DNA from: an uncultured Verrucomicrobia subdivision 3 bacterium
GTDB lineage: Bacteria > Verrucomicrobiota > Verrucomicrobiia > Limisphaerales > UBA11358
Direction: 5' to 3'
Assembly: GCA_903835255.1 (NCBI GenBank)
Contig: CAILMI010000046.1
Location: forward strand, 21,864 to 85,863
DNA: 64,000 bases
The notes under the pieces: model-generated
The model's input: only the letters and a program-made list of their open reading frames with translations
Told to the model about the DNA's origin: nothing
Databases searched by the model: none
Made by a program: the position numbers and the translations under genes
Part shown: positions 46,180 to 55,554 of the stretch, in pieces
Numbering within the stretch: position 1 is the stretch's first letter
Layout of the letters: each line of letters starts with the position of its first letter

Positions 46180-47664
46180 ATGAAAAAATATTTCTTAATC
46201 CTGACTTTAGTAATGGCTGCGCTTCTTCCCCTGCGGGCGCAGGAGACAGCGCCTGCCGCGCTGCCGTCCGCGTCGCTGGACCAGCGCATTGCCGCCCTGG
46301 AAGCCTATATCGGAAATGGGGATCCAGGCGCTTCCCTGACCAAAGATACCAATGGCGCTCTGACCGTCGCCGCCCCGGCGACCGTGGGTGTGGCGGGTCC
46401 CGGTCATAACGCGTGGATGATGACCAGCACCGCCCTGGTGCTGTTCATGACGCTCCCGGGCTTGGCGCTGTTCTACGGCGGGTTGGTACGCAAAAAAAAC
46501 ATCCTGTCGGTGGTGGCCCAGTGTTTCGGCATCACCGGCCTGGTGACAATCCTCTGGGTGGTGTGCGGCTACAGTTTCATTTTTGCCGATGGGACGGACC
46601 TGATTTCAGGCGTGCTGGGCAATTTGAAGTTCAAGATGCTGGAGGGCGTCACCTCCGCGACCAACACCAATTACGCGTACTGGGTCTCTCAAAACGTGTT
46701 TGCCATGTTCCAGCTGATGTTCGCCATTATCACCCCCGCGTTGATCCTGGGGGCCATCGCCGAGCGCATGAAGTTCGCCGCCATCTTGGTGTTTGTGGGC
46801 TTATGGATGCTGGTGGTTTATTTCCCGCTGGCCCACATGGTCTGGGGCATTAACGGCCTCATGAACGGCGTCTGGAATGCCGGTGCCAAGATTCACGCGA
46901 TTGATTTCGCGGGCGGAACGGTCGTCCACATGTCCTCGGGCTGGTCGGCATTGGTCCTCTGCATCATCCTGGGCAAGCGTCTGGGCTTCGGCAAAACCTC
47001 CATGCCGCCGCACAGCATGGTGATGTGCTTCATCGGAACAGCCATGCTCTGGGTCGGCTGGTATGGATTCAACGCGGGCAGCGCTTGCGCCGCCGACGGG
47101 GTCGCCGCCAATGCCTTCACTACGACCACCATTGCCACGGCCGTGGCCTCCTTTGTATGGCCGATGTTGGAGTGGCTGGTCAAAGGCCGCCCTAGCATCT
47201 TGGGCTTCTGTTCCGGCGCCGTGGCCGGCCTGGTGGTGATCACTCCGGCGTGCGGGTTTGTGACGCCGCAAGGCTCCCTGATTATCGGTCTCGCTGCCGG
47301 CATCATTCCCTGGTTCTTCTGCTACAAGGTCAAGGGCTGGTTCGGCTATGACGATGCCCTCGATACCTTCGGCGTGCACGCCATCGGCGGCACTCTGGGC
47401 GCGATCCTGACCGGGATGCTGGCGCGGAATTCTGCTAATGCCAATCTGGCCTTAAACCTCAAAGCCTATGTCACCGACACGCTGTTCCAACCGCTGTTGA
47501 TCGAGCAATTGAAGGCGGTCGGCATCACCATCGCCCTCGCCGTCGTCGGCACGGCCATCCTTGCCTTCGTGGTCAAGTTGCTCATCGGGCTGCGTCCCAG
47601 CGAGGAAGTGGAAATGACCGGGCTGGACCTCTCGGAACACGGGGAGGAAGGCTACCATAGTTAA
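46180..47664 (+). CDS. amtB: Ammonium transporter
   Basis: 494 residues with a cleavable-looking N-terminal segment (LILTLVMAALLPLRAQ), a short linker and 11 transmembrane helices. Conserved parts include MTLPGLALFYGGLVRKKN, GAIAERMKF, the twin-His pair in GGTVVHMSSG and DTFGVHAIGG, and GFNAGSA. It conducts ammonium or ammonia through the inner membrane and is shut by GlnK. It ends before a strong terminator at 47688. Confidence 0.96.
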   Translation: MKKYFLILTLVMAALLPLRAQETAPAALPSASLDQRIAALEAYIGNGDPGASLTKDTNGALTVAAPATVGVAGPGHNAWMMTSTALVLFMTLPGLALFYGGLVRKKNILSVVAQCFGITGLVTILWVVCGYSFIFADGTDLISGVLGNLKFKMLEGVTSATNTNYAYWVSQNVFAMFQLMFAIITPALILGAIAERMKFAAILVFVGLWMLVVYFPLAHMVWGINGLMNGVWNAGAKIHAIDFAGGTVVHMSSGWSALVLCIILGKRLGFGKTSMPPHSMVMCFIGTAMLWVGWYGFNAGSACAADGVAANAFTTTTIATAVASFVWPMLEWLVKGRPSILGFCSGAVAGLVVITPACGFVTPQGSLIIGLAAGIIPWFFCYKVKGWFGYDDALDTFGVHAIGGTLGAILTGMLARNSANANLALNLKAYVTDTLFQPLLIEQLKAVGITIALAVVGTAILAFVVKLLIGLRPSEEVEMTGLDLSEHGEEGYHS

Positions 47665-47687
47665 TATCAGACGTATCCTTTAACACG

Positions 47688-47719
47688 ACGGCGGGCAACC
47701 CGGGTGGCCCGCCGTTTTT
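47688..47719 (+). terminator. Rho-independent terminator of glnK-amtB
   Basis: ACGGCGGGC (47688-47696) pairs with GCCCGCCGT (47707-47715), followed by TTTT. The stem lies 24 bp after the amtB stop. Confidence 0.88.
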
Positions 47720-47730
47720 GGTTGGAGGCC

Positions 47731-48172
47731 TCAGTCGAGGAGGCGGAGCGGACGGGTTGAAAGGCACGAGGCCAATGACCGTCTCGCTCCGCCCCTCATC
47801 CAACCGGACGGGCGGTTTTCCCGCATCCGGCTTTCCGAGGCCGCTTCCACGGCTGGGCTGGCACCCGCCGTCAGAGTGAACCTTGCAGCGCCTGGGACTT
47901 TTGGCCGAGTTTATATCCCGGTTGCCCCGTCGCTCTCCAGTCCCATTGCTGTCACAGCTTTCGTTCGTGAACAGTCCCCTTCGACCGGCGGGACTTCTAT
48001 CCGCGCGGTATCCCGCTTCACCAGCGCACACCCGAACGCCGAAGCGGGCAAAGCTTCCGCGCTGCTGCCGCCTGGATGGCCGTCCTCAAGGACTTGGTGA
48101 TTCAGGCCCGCGTAGAATGCTCCTAGCGATAGGCGCGCCCGCCCGCCGCTACCAATACGGGGCAAGGATCCG
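47731..48172 (-). mobile_element. Group II intron remnant (domain V/VI tail, no reverse transcriptase)
   Basis: On the minus strand, bases 47834-47802 fold as a domain V-like hairpin: AGCCGGA pairs with TCCGGTT, a T-G pair and a two-base bulge follow, then GCGG/CCGC around an A-rich loop. The catalytic AGC at its 5' side is present. The next segment (to about 47737) forms a long GGCGGAGCG/CGCTCCGCC stem in the place of domain VI and ends CTCGAC, an AY-type 3' end. Up to 48172 the sequence is non-coding and GC-rich and may be the deleted upstream part. No reverse-transcriptase frame remains. The recognition rests on memory of domain V and on its folding, and the left half is better supported than the right half. 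Confidence 0.5.
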
Positions 48173-48318
48173 GCGCGGGGAGGCTTCTTTTCCTGGGGGG
48201 ATTCGAGGGGGGAAGCGGGTGCCGTGTCATAAATATCGTGTCCGCCGCTTGATGTGCGGTGATTTTCATTTCAATTGCCAGTGATTATTGCTATAAGAGA
48301 GAGGTTCAACAGTCACCT

Positions 48319-49890
48319 ATGCCCAAATTATTTCTCGGACTGGATTCCAGCACGCAAAGCCTCAGCGCGGTGGTCATCGATCTCGGCTCGCGCCGGACGA
48401 TCTATGAAAAATCGGTCAACTTTGACCGGGCGCTGCCGCACTACCGGACGAAAAACGGGGTGCTGCCCCTGCGGGATCCGCTGGTGAAGCATAGCCCGCC
48501 CCTGATGTGGGCCGAGGCGCTGGACCTGATTTTCGCGGGCATGAAAAAGGACGGGGTGGCGCTGGGCGATATCCTGGCCGTCAGCGGCTGCGGCCAGCAG
48601 CACGGCTCGGTCTATTTCAATGACCGGATTGGTCCCGCGCTGGAGTTGCTGGACCCCAAGCGGTCTCTGGTGGAGAACCTGCGCGGGGTGTTCGCGCGCA
48701 AAACCGCGCCCATTTGGATGGACGCGTCGACCTCGGCGGAGTGCGCGGAGATCCGCAAGAAACTGGGCGGTATCAAGTACACCGCCTCGCGCACCGGCTC
48801 GGACACGTTTGAGCGGTTCACCGGGCCCCAGATCCGTAAGTTTTTCAAGACCGAGCCCGAGGCCTATGCCAAAACGTCTAGCATCGCACTGGTGAGCTCG
48901 TTTCTGGCCTCGCTGCTGGCGGGCCGGGTGGCGCCGATTGACTACGGCGACGGCGCGGGCATGAACCTGATGGACATCCGCAAAAAAGTGTGGGACATGG
49001 ACGCACTCAAGGCGACCGCGCCCAGTTTGAAGAAAAAGCTCCCGCCCCTGGCCGCACCCGGACAGGATCTCGGTCCGGTCAGCCGCTATTTCGTGGATAA
49101 ATACGGTCTGAATCCCGAAGCGCGGGCGACTGCGTGGACCGGGGACAATCCTGCCAGCGTCATCGGTCTGGGGCTCGTCAAGCCCGGGCAGGTCGCGGTG
49201 AGCCTGGGCACCAGTGACACGTTTTTCGGTTCGATGGAGCAATGCCGGACGGATGAGACGGGCGAGGGCCATGTTTTCGGATCACCCACGGGTCAGTATG
49301 TGACGCTGATCTGTTTCAAGAACGGATCGCTGGCGCGTGAGAAGGTCCGCGAGTTGTATGGCATTGCCGACTGGCCGGCGTTTGGTGAGCGGCTTCGGCA
49401 GACGCCCCCCGGCAATCATGGCGGCATCCTGCTGCCCTGGTTCGAGGCGGAGATTGTGCCGCGGGTGAACCGCCCGGGGATCCGCCGCTTTGATCTGGAT
49501 TCCGCCGACGCCGCCGCGAACTGCCGCGCGGTTTTCGAGGCGCAGATGCTGTCGATGCGCCTGCATTCGCAATGGATGAAGGTGGCGCCGGAGAAAATTC
49601 TGGCCACGGGCGGGGCCTCCAGCAATGAGGCGCTGCTGCAAGTGATGGCCGACGTGATGCATTGCCGAGTGCAGCGGATTGAAGTCTCCAAGAGCGCGGC
49701 GCTCGGGGCGGCGCTGCAGGCGGCGCATGGCTGGCTCACGGCCGCCGGAAAATCGCCCCGCTGGGACAAGCTCGTCGCCGGATTCAGCGCCCCGATTCCC
49801 GGCAGCGAGATCCGTCCCAACCCCAAGGCGTCGCGCGTGTACGACCAGTTGCTCGAGAAATACGCCGATTGCGAGCGCGAGGCCTTGTGA
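48319..49890 (+). CDS. FGGY family carbohydrate kinase, xylulokinase-like
   Basis: 523 residues from ATG 48319. FLGLDSSTQSLSAVV is the N-terminal phosphate loop, SGCGQQHGSVYF and IWMDASTSAEC line the sugar site, and AVSLGTSDTFFGSM and KILATGGASSNEALLQVMADV form the C-terminal ATP part. It resembles xylulokinases of the larger, eukaryote-like type, but glycerol and ribulose kinases share the fold. It phosphorylates a ketose or polyol in the cytoplasm. It stands alone, between repeat-bearing intergenic regions. Confidence 0.87.
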   Translation: MPKLFLGLDSSTQSLSAVVIDLGSRRTIYEKSVNFDRALPHYRTKNGVLPLRDPLVKHSPPLMWAEALDLIFAGMKKDGVALGDILAVSGCGQQHGSVYFNDRIGPALELLDPKRSLVENLRGVFARKTAPIWMDASTSAECAEIRKKLGGIKYTASRTGSDTFERFTGPQIRKFFKTEPEAYAKTSSIALVSSFLASLLAGRVAPIDYGDGAGMNLMDIRKKVWDMDALKATAPSLKKKLPPLAAPGQDLGPVSRYFVDKYGLNPEARATAWTGDNPASVIGLGLVKPGQVAVSLGTSDTFFGSMEQCRTDETGEGHVFGSPTGQYVTLICFKNGSLAREKVRELYGIADWPAFGERLRQTPPGNHGGILLPWFEAEIVPRVNRPGIRRFDLDSADAAANCRAVFEAQMLSMRLHSQWMKVAPEKILATGGASSNEALLQVMADVMHCRVQRIEVSKSAALGAALQAAHGWLTAAGKSPRWDKLVAGFSAPIPGSEIRPNPKASRVYDQLLEKYADCEREAL

Positions 49891-50121
49891 ATTTGGACTC
49901 CGCCACTGGGCGAATCGGGGGGCATTTCCTTTTCTGGCCCGCTGCGACGACTCCCAGGCAGATGCCCCGCCCTGGTAACATTTAATCCCGAACTCCGAAA
50001 TGGGGTAGATGGCGCGCGGCGCCGTCCCTGTCGCCGAGCGCAGCGTCAGGCGACGAAGTGCGTGGGGTGGCGCGTGAAATCGGGCACAATTTGTTCCGCC
50101 TGCTCCGCGCGGGCGAAAGGG

Positions 50122-50216
50122 GTTCATTTTAATCTCGATTCTGAATTTAAGATTCGGATGCAACGGCGAGGCGTCGCTGCCTTCACTCCCTCTCTTCCAT
50201 GAAATGGAGGAGAGGG
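50122..50216 (-). repeat. Dispersed repeat, family B, copy 2 (inverted relative to 40201)
   Basis: The first 24 bases match 40284-40307 in reverse complement at 22 positions. The element ends in a 13-bp hairpin CCCTCTCTTCCAT-GAA-ATGGAGGAGAGGG at 50188-50216 with one mismatch. Confidence 0.55.
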
Positions 50217-50279
50217 CGGGGAGAGGAGGCGCTTGGTTCGCAGAGGCTGGCCCACTTCAGAAGTCGGGTTCTATAACGG

Positions 50280-50353
50280 CATGAATCCGGCTCAGATCTT
50301 GCCCTTGGGCGTCTTGGGCGCCTGGACGGCGCATTCGGACGACATGCTTCCGG
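50280..50353 (+). repeat. Dispersed repeat, family A, copy 2
   Basis: ATGAATCCGGCTCAGATCTT, then TTGGGCGTCTTGGGCGCC and GACATGCTTCCG, closely matching 41039-41112. Both copies precede a plus-strand gene by 70-100 bp. Confidence 0.55.
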
Positions 50354-50450
50354 TTCAGTTGAACTACCATATAAATGCTCGCCCCGGCACTTTGGATAAA
50401 AACTGGATTGCATTTTTGTTTTAACTTACCAGAATGAGGCACTTAAATTT

Positions 50451-51290
50451 ATGACCATCAAAACTATTGTCTTGGGCGTGATCGTTTCTCTGGGGGTTGC
50501 CGGATCGCTGCGGGCGGACGGCACCAATATGTTGGGCGATGAAAAGTCGCGGGTGAGCTATGCCATCGGCATGATGCTGGGCCATAATTGGCAGCAGCAG
50601 GGCCTAGAGGTTGATCCGGAAATCGCCGCGCGCGCGATCAAGGATATCCAGTCCGGCGGCGCCACGCTGCTCTCGCAGACGGAGATGCAGGAAACCCTGA
50701 CGGCTTTCCAGAAGGAATTCAAAGTTAAACAGCAGAAGATTCAGGAGGAGAAGGCCATCAAGAACAAGGCGGAGGGCGCCGACTTTCTCGCCGCAAACAA
50801 GGCCAAGCCCGGGGTGGTTACCCTGCCGGACGGGCTCCAATACACCGTGCTGACCGAAGGCTCGGGCGCCATGCCCCAGGCGGACAACGTGGTGTCGGTG
50901 CATTACCGCGGCACGCTGTTGGACGGGACTGAATTCGACAGTTCCTATAAACGCGGTCAGCCCGCGCAGTTCCCGGTGAATGGCGTCATCCGGGGCTGGA
51001 CCGAGGCGCTGCAGTTGATGAAGACCGGTTCGAAGTGGAAGCTCTTCATTCCCTCGGATCTGGCTTATGGCGAAAACGGTCAGCGCAGCATTCCGCCGAA
51101 CTCCGTCCTGATCTTTGAGGTGGAACTGCTCTCGGTGCAACCGTCCGCGCCTCCGGCACCGCCCGCCCAGCCTTTGACGAGCGACATCATCAAGGTGCCC
51201 TCGGCTGAGGAAATGAAAAAGGGCGCCAAAATTGAGACAATCAAGGCGGAAGACGTTCAGAAAATGCAGGCCCAGCCGCAGGCGAAATAA
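50451..51290 (+). CDS. FKBP-type peptidyl-prolyl isomerase, FkpA/Mip-like
   Basis: 279 residues with a signal peptide (LGVIVSLGVAGSLRA). Residues about 30-115 form the helical dimerisation domain (VSYAIGMMLGHNWQQQGLEVD through KIQEEKAIKNKAEG). About 125-215 is the FKBP domain with SVHYRGTLLDGTEFDSSY, PVNGVIRGWTEALQLM and IPSDLAYGENG, the usual active-site positions. A proline/alanine-rich then basic tail follows. It should help fold proteins in the periplasm. The HtrA gene downstream is in the same orientation but separated by a terminator. Confidence 0.92.
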   Translation: MTIKTIVLGVIVSLGVAGSLRADGTNMLGDEKSRVSYAIGMMLGHNWQQQGLEVDPEIAARAIKDIQSGGATLLSQTEMQETLTAFQKEFKVKQQKIQEEKAIKNKAEGADFLAANKAKPGVVTLPDGLQYTVLTEGSGAMPQADNVVSVHYRGTLLDGTEFDSSYKRGQPAQFPVNGVIRGWTEALQLMKTGSKWKLFIPSDLAYGENGQRSIPPNSVLIFEVELLSVQPSAPPAPPAQPLTSDIIKVPSAEEMKKGAKIETIKAEDVQKMQAQPQAK

Positions 51291-51391
51291 CGGCTTGAGA
51301 TGGGTCCAATCGGCTGCAAGGCTGGACGGGTCGGAATAATCCGTCCGCGCCGTCAAGGTGTTGCATCCCTTTTTTAAGGGTTAAAATTGGC

Positions 51392-51424
51392 GCGGGCAAC
51401 CCGACGGGGTTTGCGCCCGTTTTT
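51392..51424 (+). terminator. Rho-independent terminator of the FKBP gene
   Basis: CGGGCAACCC pairs with GGGGTTTGCGCCCG with small bulges (51393-51419) and is followed by five T. It lies about 100 bp after the stop. Confidence 0.7.
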
Positions 51425-51522
51425 AAGGTTCCAAACGAGTCGGGAAAGGAGTCTGGAAAGGAGTTGGGGGGATATTTCCGTTTGAACATCCGCGCCAAAC
51501 GTGTGTCCACTAAAGGAACTTT

Positions 51523-53049
51523 ATGAAAAACATCTCCAGACCCTTTGCCGGTTTTTTGTCCGCGGTGGCGGGTTCCCTGCTGGTCGTCGCCGTATTTCAT
51601 CTCACCCTCTGGGGCAAAGACGCTACCCCTAACTTCAAGCTCTCCGCCACGCCTATTAATCGGGACGTGAAGCTGGGGACGAGTTTTTCGCCTGTCGTTA
51701 AAAAAGCCGCCCCCAGCGTGGTGAACATCTACTCCACGCGCATCATCCGCGAAATGCCCCAGCGCAACCCCTTTCGCGAAAACCCCATGTTCCGGGAGTT
51801 TTTCGGGGACGCGTTTCCGCAAGATCGCTCGCCGCGCTCGCGCAAGGAGCAGGGACTTGGCTCCGGCGTCATCGTCTCCCCTGATGGCTATATCCTCACC
51901 GCCCACCACGTCGTCACCGGCGCGGATGAGATCAAGGTCGCCATCGCGGGTGCCGACAAGAAAGAGTACACCGCAAAAATCGTCGGCACCGACCCGCAGA
52001 CGGATGTGGCGGTGCTGAAGATTGAAGCCACCGGATTGCCGGCCATCACGCTGGCCGATAGCGACCAGCTGGAGATTGGGGACGTGGTGCTGGCCATCGG
52101 CAATCCGTTCGGGGTCGGGCAGACTGTGACCTTGGGTATGGTGAGCGCTTTGGACCGGCACTATGGGGTCCATGGAGCTAACGGATATGAGAACTTCATC
52201 CAGACCGATGCCGCCATCAACCCCGGCAATTCCGGCGGCGCATTGGTGGACATGGAGGGACGGCTCATCGGCATCAACACCTGGATTGCCAGCAGCAGCG
52301 GCGGGAGCCAAGGGATCGGATTTGCCGTTCCGGTCAATATGGCGCGGCGCGTGATGGAGCGGCTCATCAGCGGCGGCCGGGTACAGCGCGGCTTTCTTGG
52401 TATCACCCTGCAGGATGTCGATGCCAATCTGGCCAAGCAATTTGGGTTGTCCGGTCCAAATGGCGCACTGGTCAACGATGTCATGCCCAATATGCCCGCA
52501 GACAAGGCCGGCATCCGGTCAGGGGATGTCATCGTGGCATTCAACGGAAAGCCGATGGCGGACGGGCATGAATTGCAACTGGCGGTTTCGGATTGTGCGC
52601 CCGGTAGCGTGGCAACGGTGAAGCTGATTCGCAACCGGGCATCCAAAACCCTGGAGGTGACATTGGGGGAACTGCCCAAACAAGGCGGAGCCAGCGGCGC
52701 TGAACCGAACGATGCGGACGCTTTGAAAAGTGATGCGCTGGAGGGCGTGATGGTATCGGATTTGGACAGGAACGCGCGTCAGCAATTGAGAATTCCCGAA
52801 TATATTCAAGGTGCCCTAGTGGAGGAGGTGGAGGCAGACTCCAATGCGGCGGCGGCCGGTTTGCAAAAAGGCGACGTCCTGGTGGAGATCAATCGCCAGC
52901 CGGTAGGCGATGCTTCCTCCGCCGTGGAGCGCTGCCAGCAGGCCCGGGGTGACCAGATCCTGCTGAAAATCTGGCGTCGGAACGGGGAACGCTCAGGCAC
53001 GCGTTTTTTAAGCGTGGACAACACCAAACAGGAATCCAGTGCCAAGTGA
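51523..53049 (+). CDS. DegP/HtrA-type serine protease with two PDZ domains
   Basis: 508 residues. An N-terminal membrane anchor or signal (FLSAVAGSLLVVAVF) is followed by a chymotrypsin-fold protease with His129 in LTAHHVV, Asp161 in PQTDVAVLKI and Ser237 in NPGNSGGAL, so the triad is intact. Two PDZ domains follow (about RGFLGITLQDVDANLA and EGVMVSDLDRNARQQL). It degrades or chaperones misfolded envelope proteins. AAGGA at 51513 is a good ribosome site for ATG 51523. Confidence 0.94.
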   Translation: MKNISRPFAGFLSAVAGSLLVVAVFHLTLWGKDATPNFKLSATPINRDVKLGTSFSPVVKKAAPSVVNIYSTRIIREMPQRNPFRENPMFREFFGDAFPQDRSPRSRKEQGLGSGVIVSPDGYILTAHHVVTGADEIKVAIAGADKKEYTAKIVGTDPQTDVAVLKIEATGLPAITLADSDQLEIGDVVLAIGNPFGVGQTVTLGMVSALDRHYGVHGANGYENFIQTDAAINPGNSGGALVDMEGRLIGINTWIASSSGGSQGIGFAVPVNMARRVMERLISGGRVQRGFLGITLQDVDANLAKQFGLSGPNGALVNDVMPNMPADKAGIRSGDVIVAFNGKPMADGHELQLAVSDCAPGSVATVKLIRNRASKTLEVTLGELPKQGGASGAEPNDADALKSDALEGVMVSDLDRNARQQLRIPEYIQGALVEEVEADSNAAAAGLQKGDVLVEINRQPVGDASSAVERCQQARGDQILLKIWRRNGERSGTRFLSVDNTKQESSAK

Positions 53050-53317
53050 GGAGCGGTGGTTTGGTTTTCGGCTGGTTTGATAGGATTCCCCTTTGAGTTC
53101 CTTGCGCAGTTGACCGCAATGCGCGGGAGTTCAGGTTCCTGACAGTTTCCGGTTTATCTCCCTTCAGTTCTTGGCTTGGGGTGATTTTTTCTCATAGGGA
53201 TAAAAAAACGATCTGGGAGCGTTCTGGCCGGCCGATTCTCTCGGCCCGCCACTTTTTTTCAGTCTGAACTTTGACAATGGCGGGCAGGTAGGCACATTCT
53301 TGGGCGTTTAAAGAGTT

Positions 53318-54295
53318 ATGTCCGTACAATACAAAGACTATTACCAGACCCTCGGCGTGCCCCGCACGGCCAGCGACGAGGAGATCAAAAAAGCCTTCCG
53401 CAAGCTCGCGCGGCAATATCACCCCGATGTCGCCAAGGATAAGAAGAAATCCGAGGAGAAGTTCAAGGAAATCAACGAAGCCTACGAGGTTCTCGGCGAC
53501 CCCGCCAAACGCAAGAAATTCGACGAGCTCGGGGCCGATTGGAAATCCGGCGCGGAATTTCGTCCGCCCCCCGGCAACGGCGGATTCGGCGGGCAGGCGT
53601 TCCGCGGCGGCCGGCGCACCCCTCCTGAAGCGGACTTTGAATTTGGCGGCACGGGTTTCAGCGATTTCTTCGAACAGATGTTTGGAGGCGCCCGGCGCGG
53701 CCCGGGGGGCTTCGGCCGGTCGCAGGGTCCGATGGGCGGGGAAACGGCCGAGCGCGGCAATGACATTGAAGGCGACATTTTGGTGACGCTGGAAGAGGCC
53801 CTTCGAGGATCCGTGCGCGAAGTTAATGTGCGGCATCCGGTCGGACGCACCGTCAAGACGGACACGCATCAGGTTAAGATCCCGCCGGGGGTGACCGAGG
53901 GACAGAAACTGCGCCTCACCGGGCGGGGCGAACCCGGGGGAAACGGGGGCGCGGCGGGGGACCTTTACCTACGCGTCCGAATTGCCAAACATCCTGAATT
54001 TGAGGTGGACGGACATCATCTAGTCCACGAGCTCGACCTCGCGCCTTGGGAAGCCGTGCTGGGCGGGGAGATCTCCGTGCCCACCCTGGACGGCCCGGTG
54101 AAGATCAAGCTTTCCCCCGGCACTCAGAGTGGCCAGAAGCTCCGGGTGCGCGGGCGGGGACTTCCGCAGCGCGATGGAACCCGCGCCGATCTGATGGTCC
54201 TCACGCGCATCGTGACCCCCACAAAGGTCACCGATGCGGAAAAGAAATTGTGGGAGCATCTCGCACACGAATCCCGGTTCCATCCCCGCGATTGA
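53318..54295 (+). CDS. DnaJ-class co-chaperone, CbpA-type (no zinc finger)
   Basis: 325 residues. J domain: [20 protein letters not shown] with the HPD motif at residues 35-37. A Gly/Phe-rich linker ([11 protein letters not shown]) follows, then the substrate-binding C-terminal domain ([50 protein letters not shown]). The cysteine zinc-finger of DnaJ is absent, as in CbpA. It stimulates DnaK-type Hsp70 ATPase. A TTGACA at 53269 could be part of its promoter, but the matching -10 box is weak. Confidence 0.93.
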   Translation: MSVQYKDYYQTLGVPRTASDEEIKKAFRKLARQYHPDVAKDKKKSEEKFKEINEAYEVLGDPAKRKKFDELGADWKSGAEFRPPPGNGGFGGQAFRGGRRTPPEADFEFGGTGFSDFFEQMFGGARRGPGGFGRSQGPMGGETAERGNDIEGDILVTLEEALRGSVREVNVRHPVGRTVKTDTHQVKIPPGVTEGQKLRLTGRGEPGGNGGAAGDLYLRVRIAKHPEFEVDGHHLVHELDLAPWEAVLGGEISVPTLDGPVKIKLSPGTQSGQKLRVRGRGLPQRDGTRADLMVLTRIVTPTKVTDAEKKLWEHLAHESRFHPRD

Positions 54296-54357
54296 GGTTT
54301 TCACAGCGAGGCGTCTTCCCAGACAATCGGGCATCTTTCACGCCGTGAACCGGGTTG

Positions 54358-54545
54358 AACTCTAACTCTGAAATAGAAGTTCGCGCCAGCAAGGTAGGGT
54401 CCAGCGCGCTGCGCTGACCTCGCCCGCCTTGAGCGGGAGTCTGGAAGGGGCCAGGCGGACGCCCGCAAAAGTCCCTTCCTCGCCCGATACGGCGCGGAGG
54501 CATCGCAGCCCGTTGCCATCTGCCCACTTGGAGTTCGGGTTGAAG
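54358..54545. repeat. Dispersed intergenic repeat, family C, copy 2
   Basis: Same ordered landmarks as 32515-32710: AACTCTGAAATAG, AAGTTCGC, AGCGCGCTGCGCTGACCTCG and CGCAAAAGTCCCTTC. Divergence between the copies is considerable, so it is an old repeat. Confidence 0.6.
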
Positions 54546-54599
54546 TAAGCCTGAGTTTTTAGCGCTGGTATTTTGGCCTACGGTTGCATCACTTGCCGT

Positions 54600-54720
54600 G
54601 CGTGCTATGTTGTAGTGGCGACGGAGCCGATGGTCTTAGCGGGTTATCCAACCTGCGGCCAACTCGAAGGCGCCGTGGTCATTGGAAGGCGCGGGTGTGA
54701 AGCCCGCGCCGTATTTTTTA
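54600..54720 (+). ncRNA. Candidate small RNA or leader ending in a strong terminator
   Basis: No protein frame covers this stretch, yet it ends in a perfect 8-bp hairpin GGCGCGGG/CCCGCGCC (54688-54710) followed by GTATTTTTTA, a textbook rho-independent terminator. The upstream ~80 bases include short inverted segments (GGTTATCCAACC, GGCGCC). A weak TTGCCG...TATGTT promoter-like pair stands near 54592-54613. The nearest gene on this strand ends 300 bp upstream, so the terminator most likely closes a separate short transcript. I compared it from memory with 4.5S, 6S and fluoride or cobalamin riboswitches and found no match. Confidence 0.4.
54688..54720 (+). terminator. Strong rho-independent terminator
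   Basis: Perfect 8-bp GC stem with 7-base loop and a T-rich tail. It lies 300 bp after the dnaJ-like gene and 176 bp before the next gene. Confidence 0.82.
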
Positions 54721-54895
54721 TTTGTCTGACATTCTGATTGTCGTGCCGGCGGCGGCCTGATTTAGTCCGCTGGAGGGAGGGCGAGGCGTCAAAGGAAGGT
54801 CTCATTTTTTGAGTGAACTGGGTGGTGGCACCTCCTAAGGCAGTGCTCCAGAGAGATTGGTTTTTTCTGCTTGTGTTTCTGGGGGGGTGTGAATA

Positions 54896-55108
54896 ATGGT
54901 TGCCGTGCTCCATGATTTGATTTTCCTGCTCATTGTGGCTGTTGTGGCTTATGTGGTGTCTCAAATCTGTTTTGTGACCTTCAAGCCCGAGCGTTTTGAA
55001 TCCAAGATGGACTGGTGGAAAGCTGAGGGAATCCTCATCTTTTTAATCGTGAGTGTCGGGCTGGTGCTGCTGGGGTTGGCTCGGCATCTGTTCCACAGCC
55101 TGCGATAG
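54896..55108 (+). CDS. Small two-helix membrane protein, 70 aa
   Basis: Hydrophobic helices at about residues 6-27 (DLIFLLIVAVVAYVVSQICF) and 47-62 (ILIFLIVSVGLVLLGL) flank a charged loop KPERFESKMDWWKAEG. A G-rich run at 54881-54888 could act as the ribosome site. I do not recognise a family. Gene status is supported by the membrane-protein pattern and clean start, not by homology. Confidence 0.5.
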   Translation: MVAVLHDLIFLLIVAVVAYVVSQICFVTFKPERFESKMDWWKAEGILIFLIVSVGLVLLGLARHLFHSLR

Positions 55109-55554
55109 GTCGGGTTCTCTCTTCCTTCGATCAATTTCTTTCTCCTAGGAATTGAAAATCGGCCAGGTTTTCTATCGGCATCGCCAGAGCTGGCAATAGC
55201 CCATTTTCAGTCGGCTATGAGAGAATCTGTTCATGCCCTTATCTCCTATTATTGAAGCTCTTTTCATGGGTTCGCTGTCGTTTTTTCTTTGGAAAGCGGC
55301 TGCGAGTGAGTTTTAAATCGTGTTGCGGGGAATGTTTTGGATTCGGATACGCGCTGTATGGATTCCGCAGGTGCGACTCTTCCAGTGCAGAAAAATCAAC
55401 TATTTTTGCAGAAACGTATGAGGCGTTTTTTTTAAAGTATGATAACTATTCTGCTGTGTACCCCAATATGAACATTTTAAATCCTCGCGATTATTTCTTT
55501 TCCTCCGTTAATTCATCGGCACAGCGTCCTGAGGTTTACGAAGGGGGTTCTGAC

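Larger units (their letters stand above)
49891..50450. other. Intergenic region with decayed repeats
   Basis: 560 bp. It begins with a stretch (49989 on) that opens GAACTCCGAAATGG, reminiscent of family C repeats but too decayed to align fully. It then contains the family B copy (50122-50216) and the family A copy (50280-50353). No gene is apparent. Confidence 0.5.

Noticed and set aside
47688..47740. Class C group II intron inserted in the standard way after a terminator
   Set aside because: The intron's 3' end, not its 5' end, faces the amtB terminator, the reverse of the known target orientation; recorded only as an intron remnant.
54600..54720. Signal recognition particle (4.5S) RNA, 6S RNA or fluoride riboswitch
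   Set aside because: The GGAA-type SRP apical loop, a 6S-type central bubble and the fluoride-pocket bases are not present in the expected arrangement.
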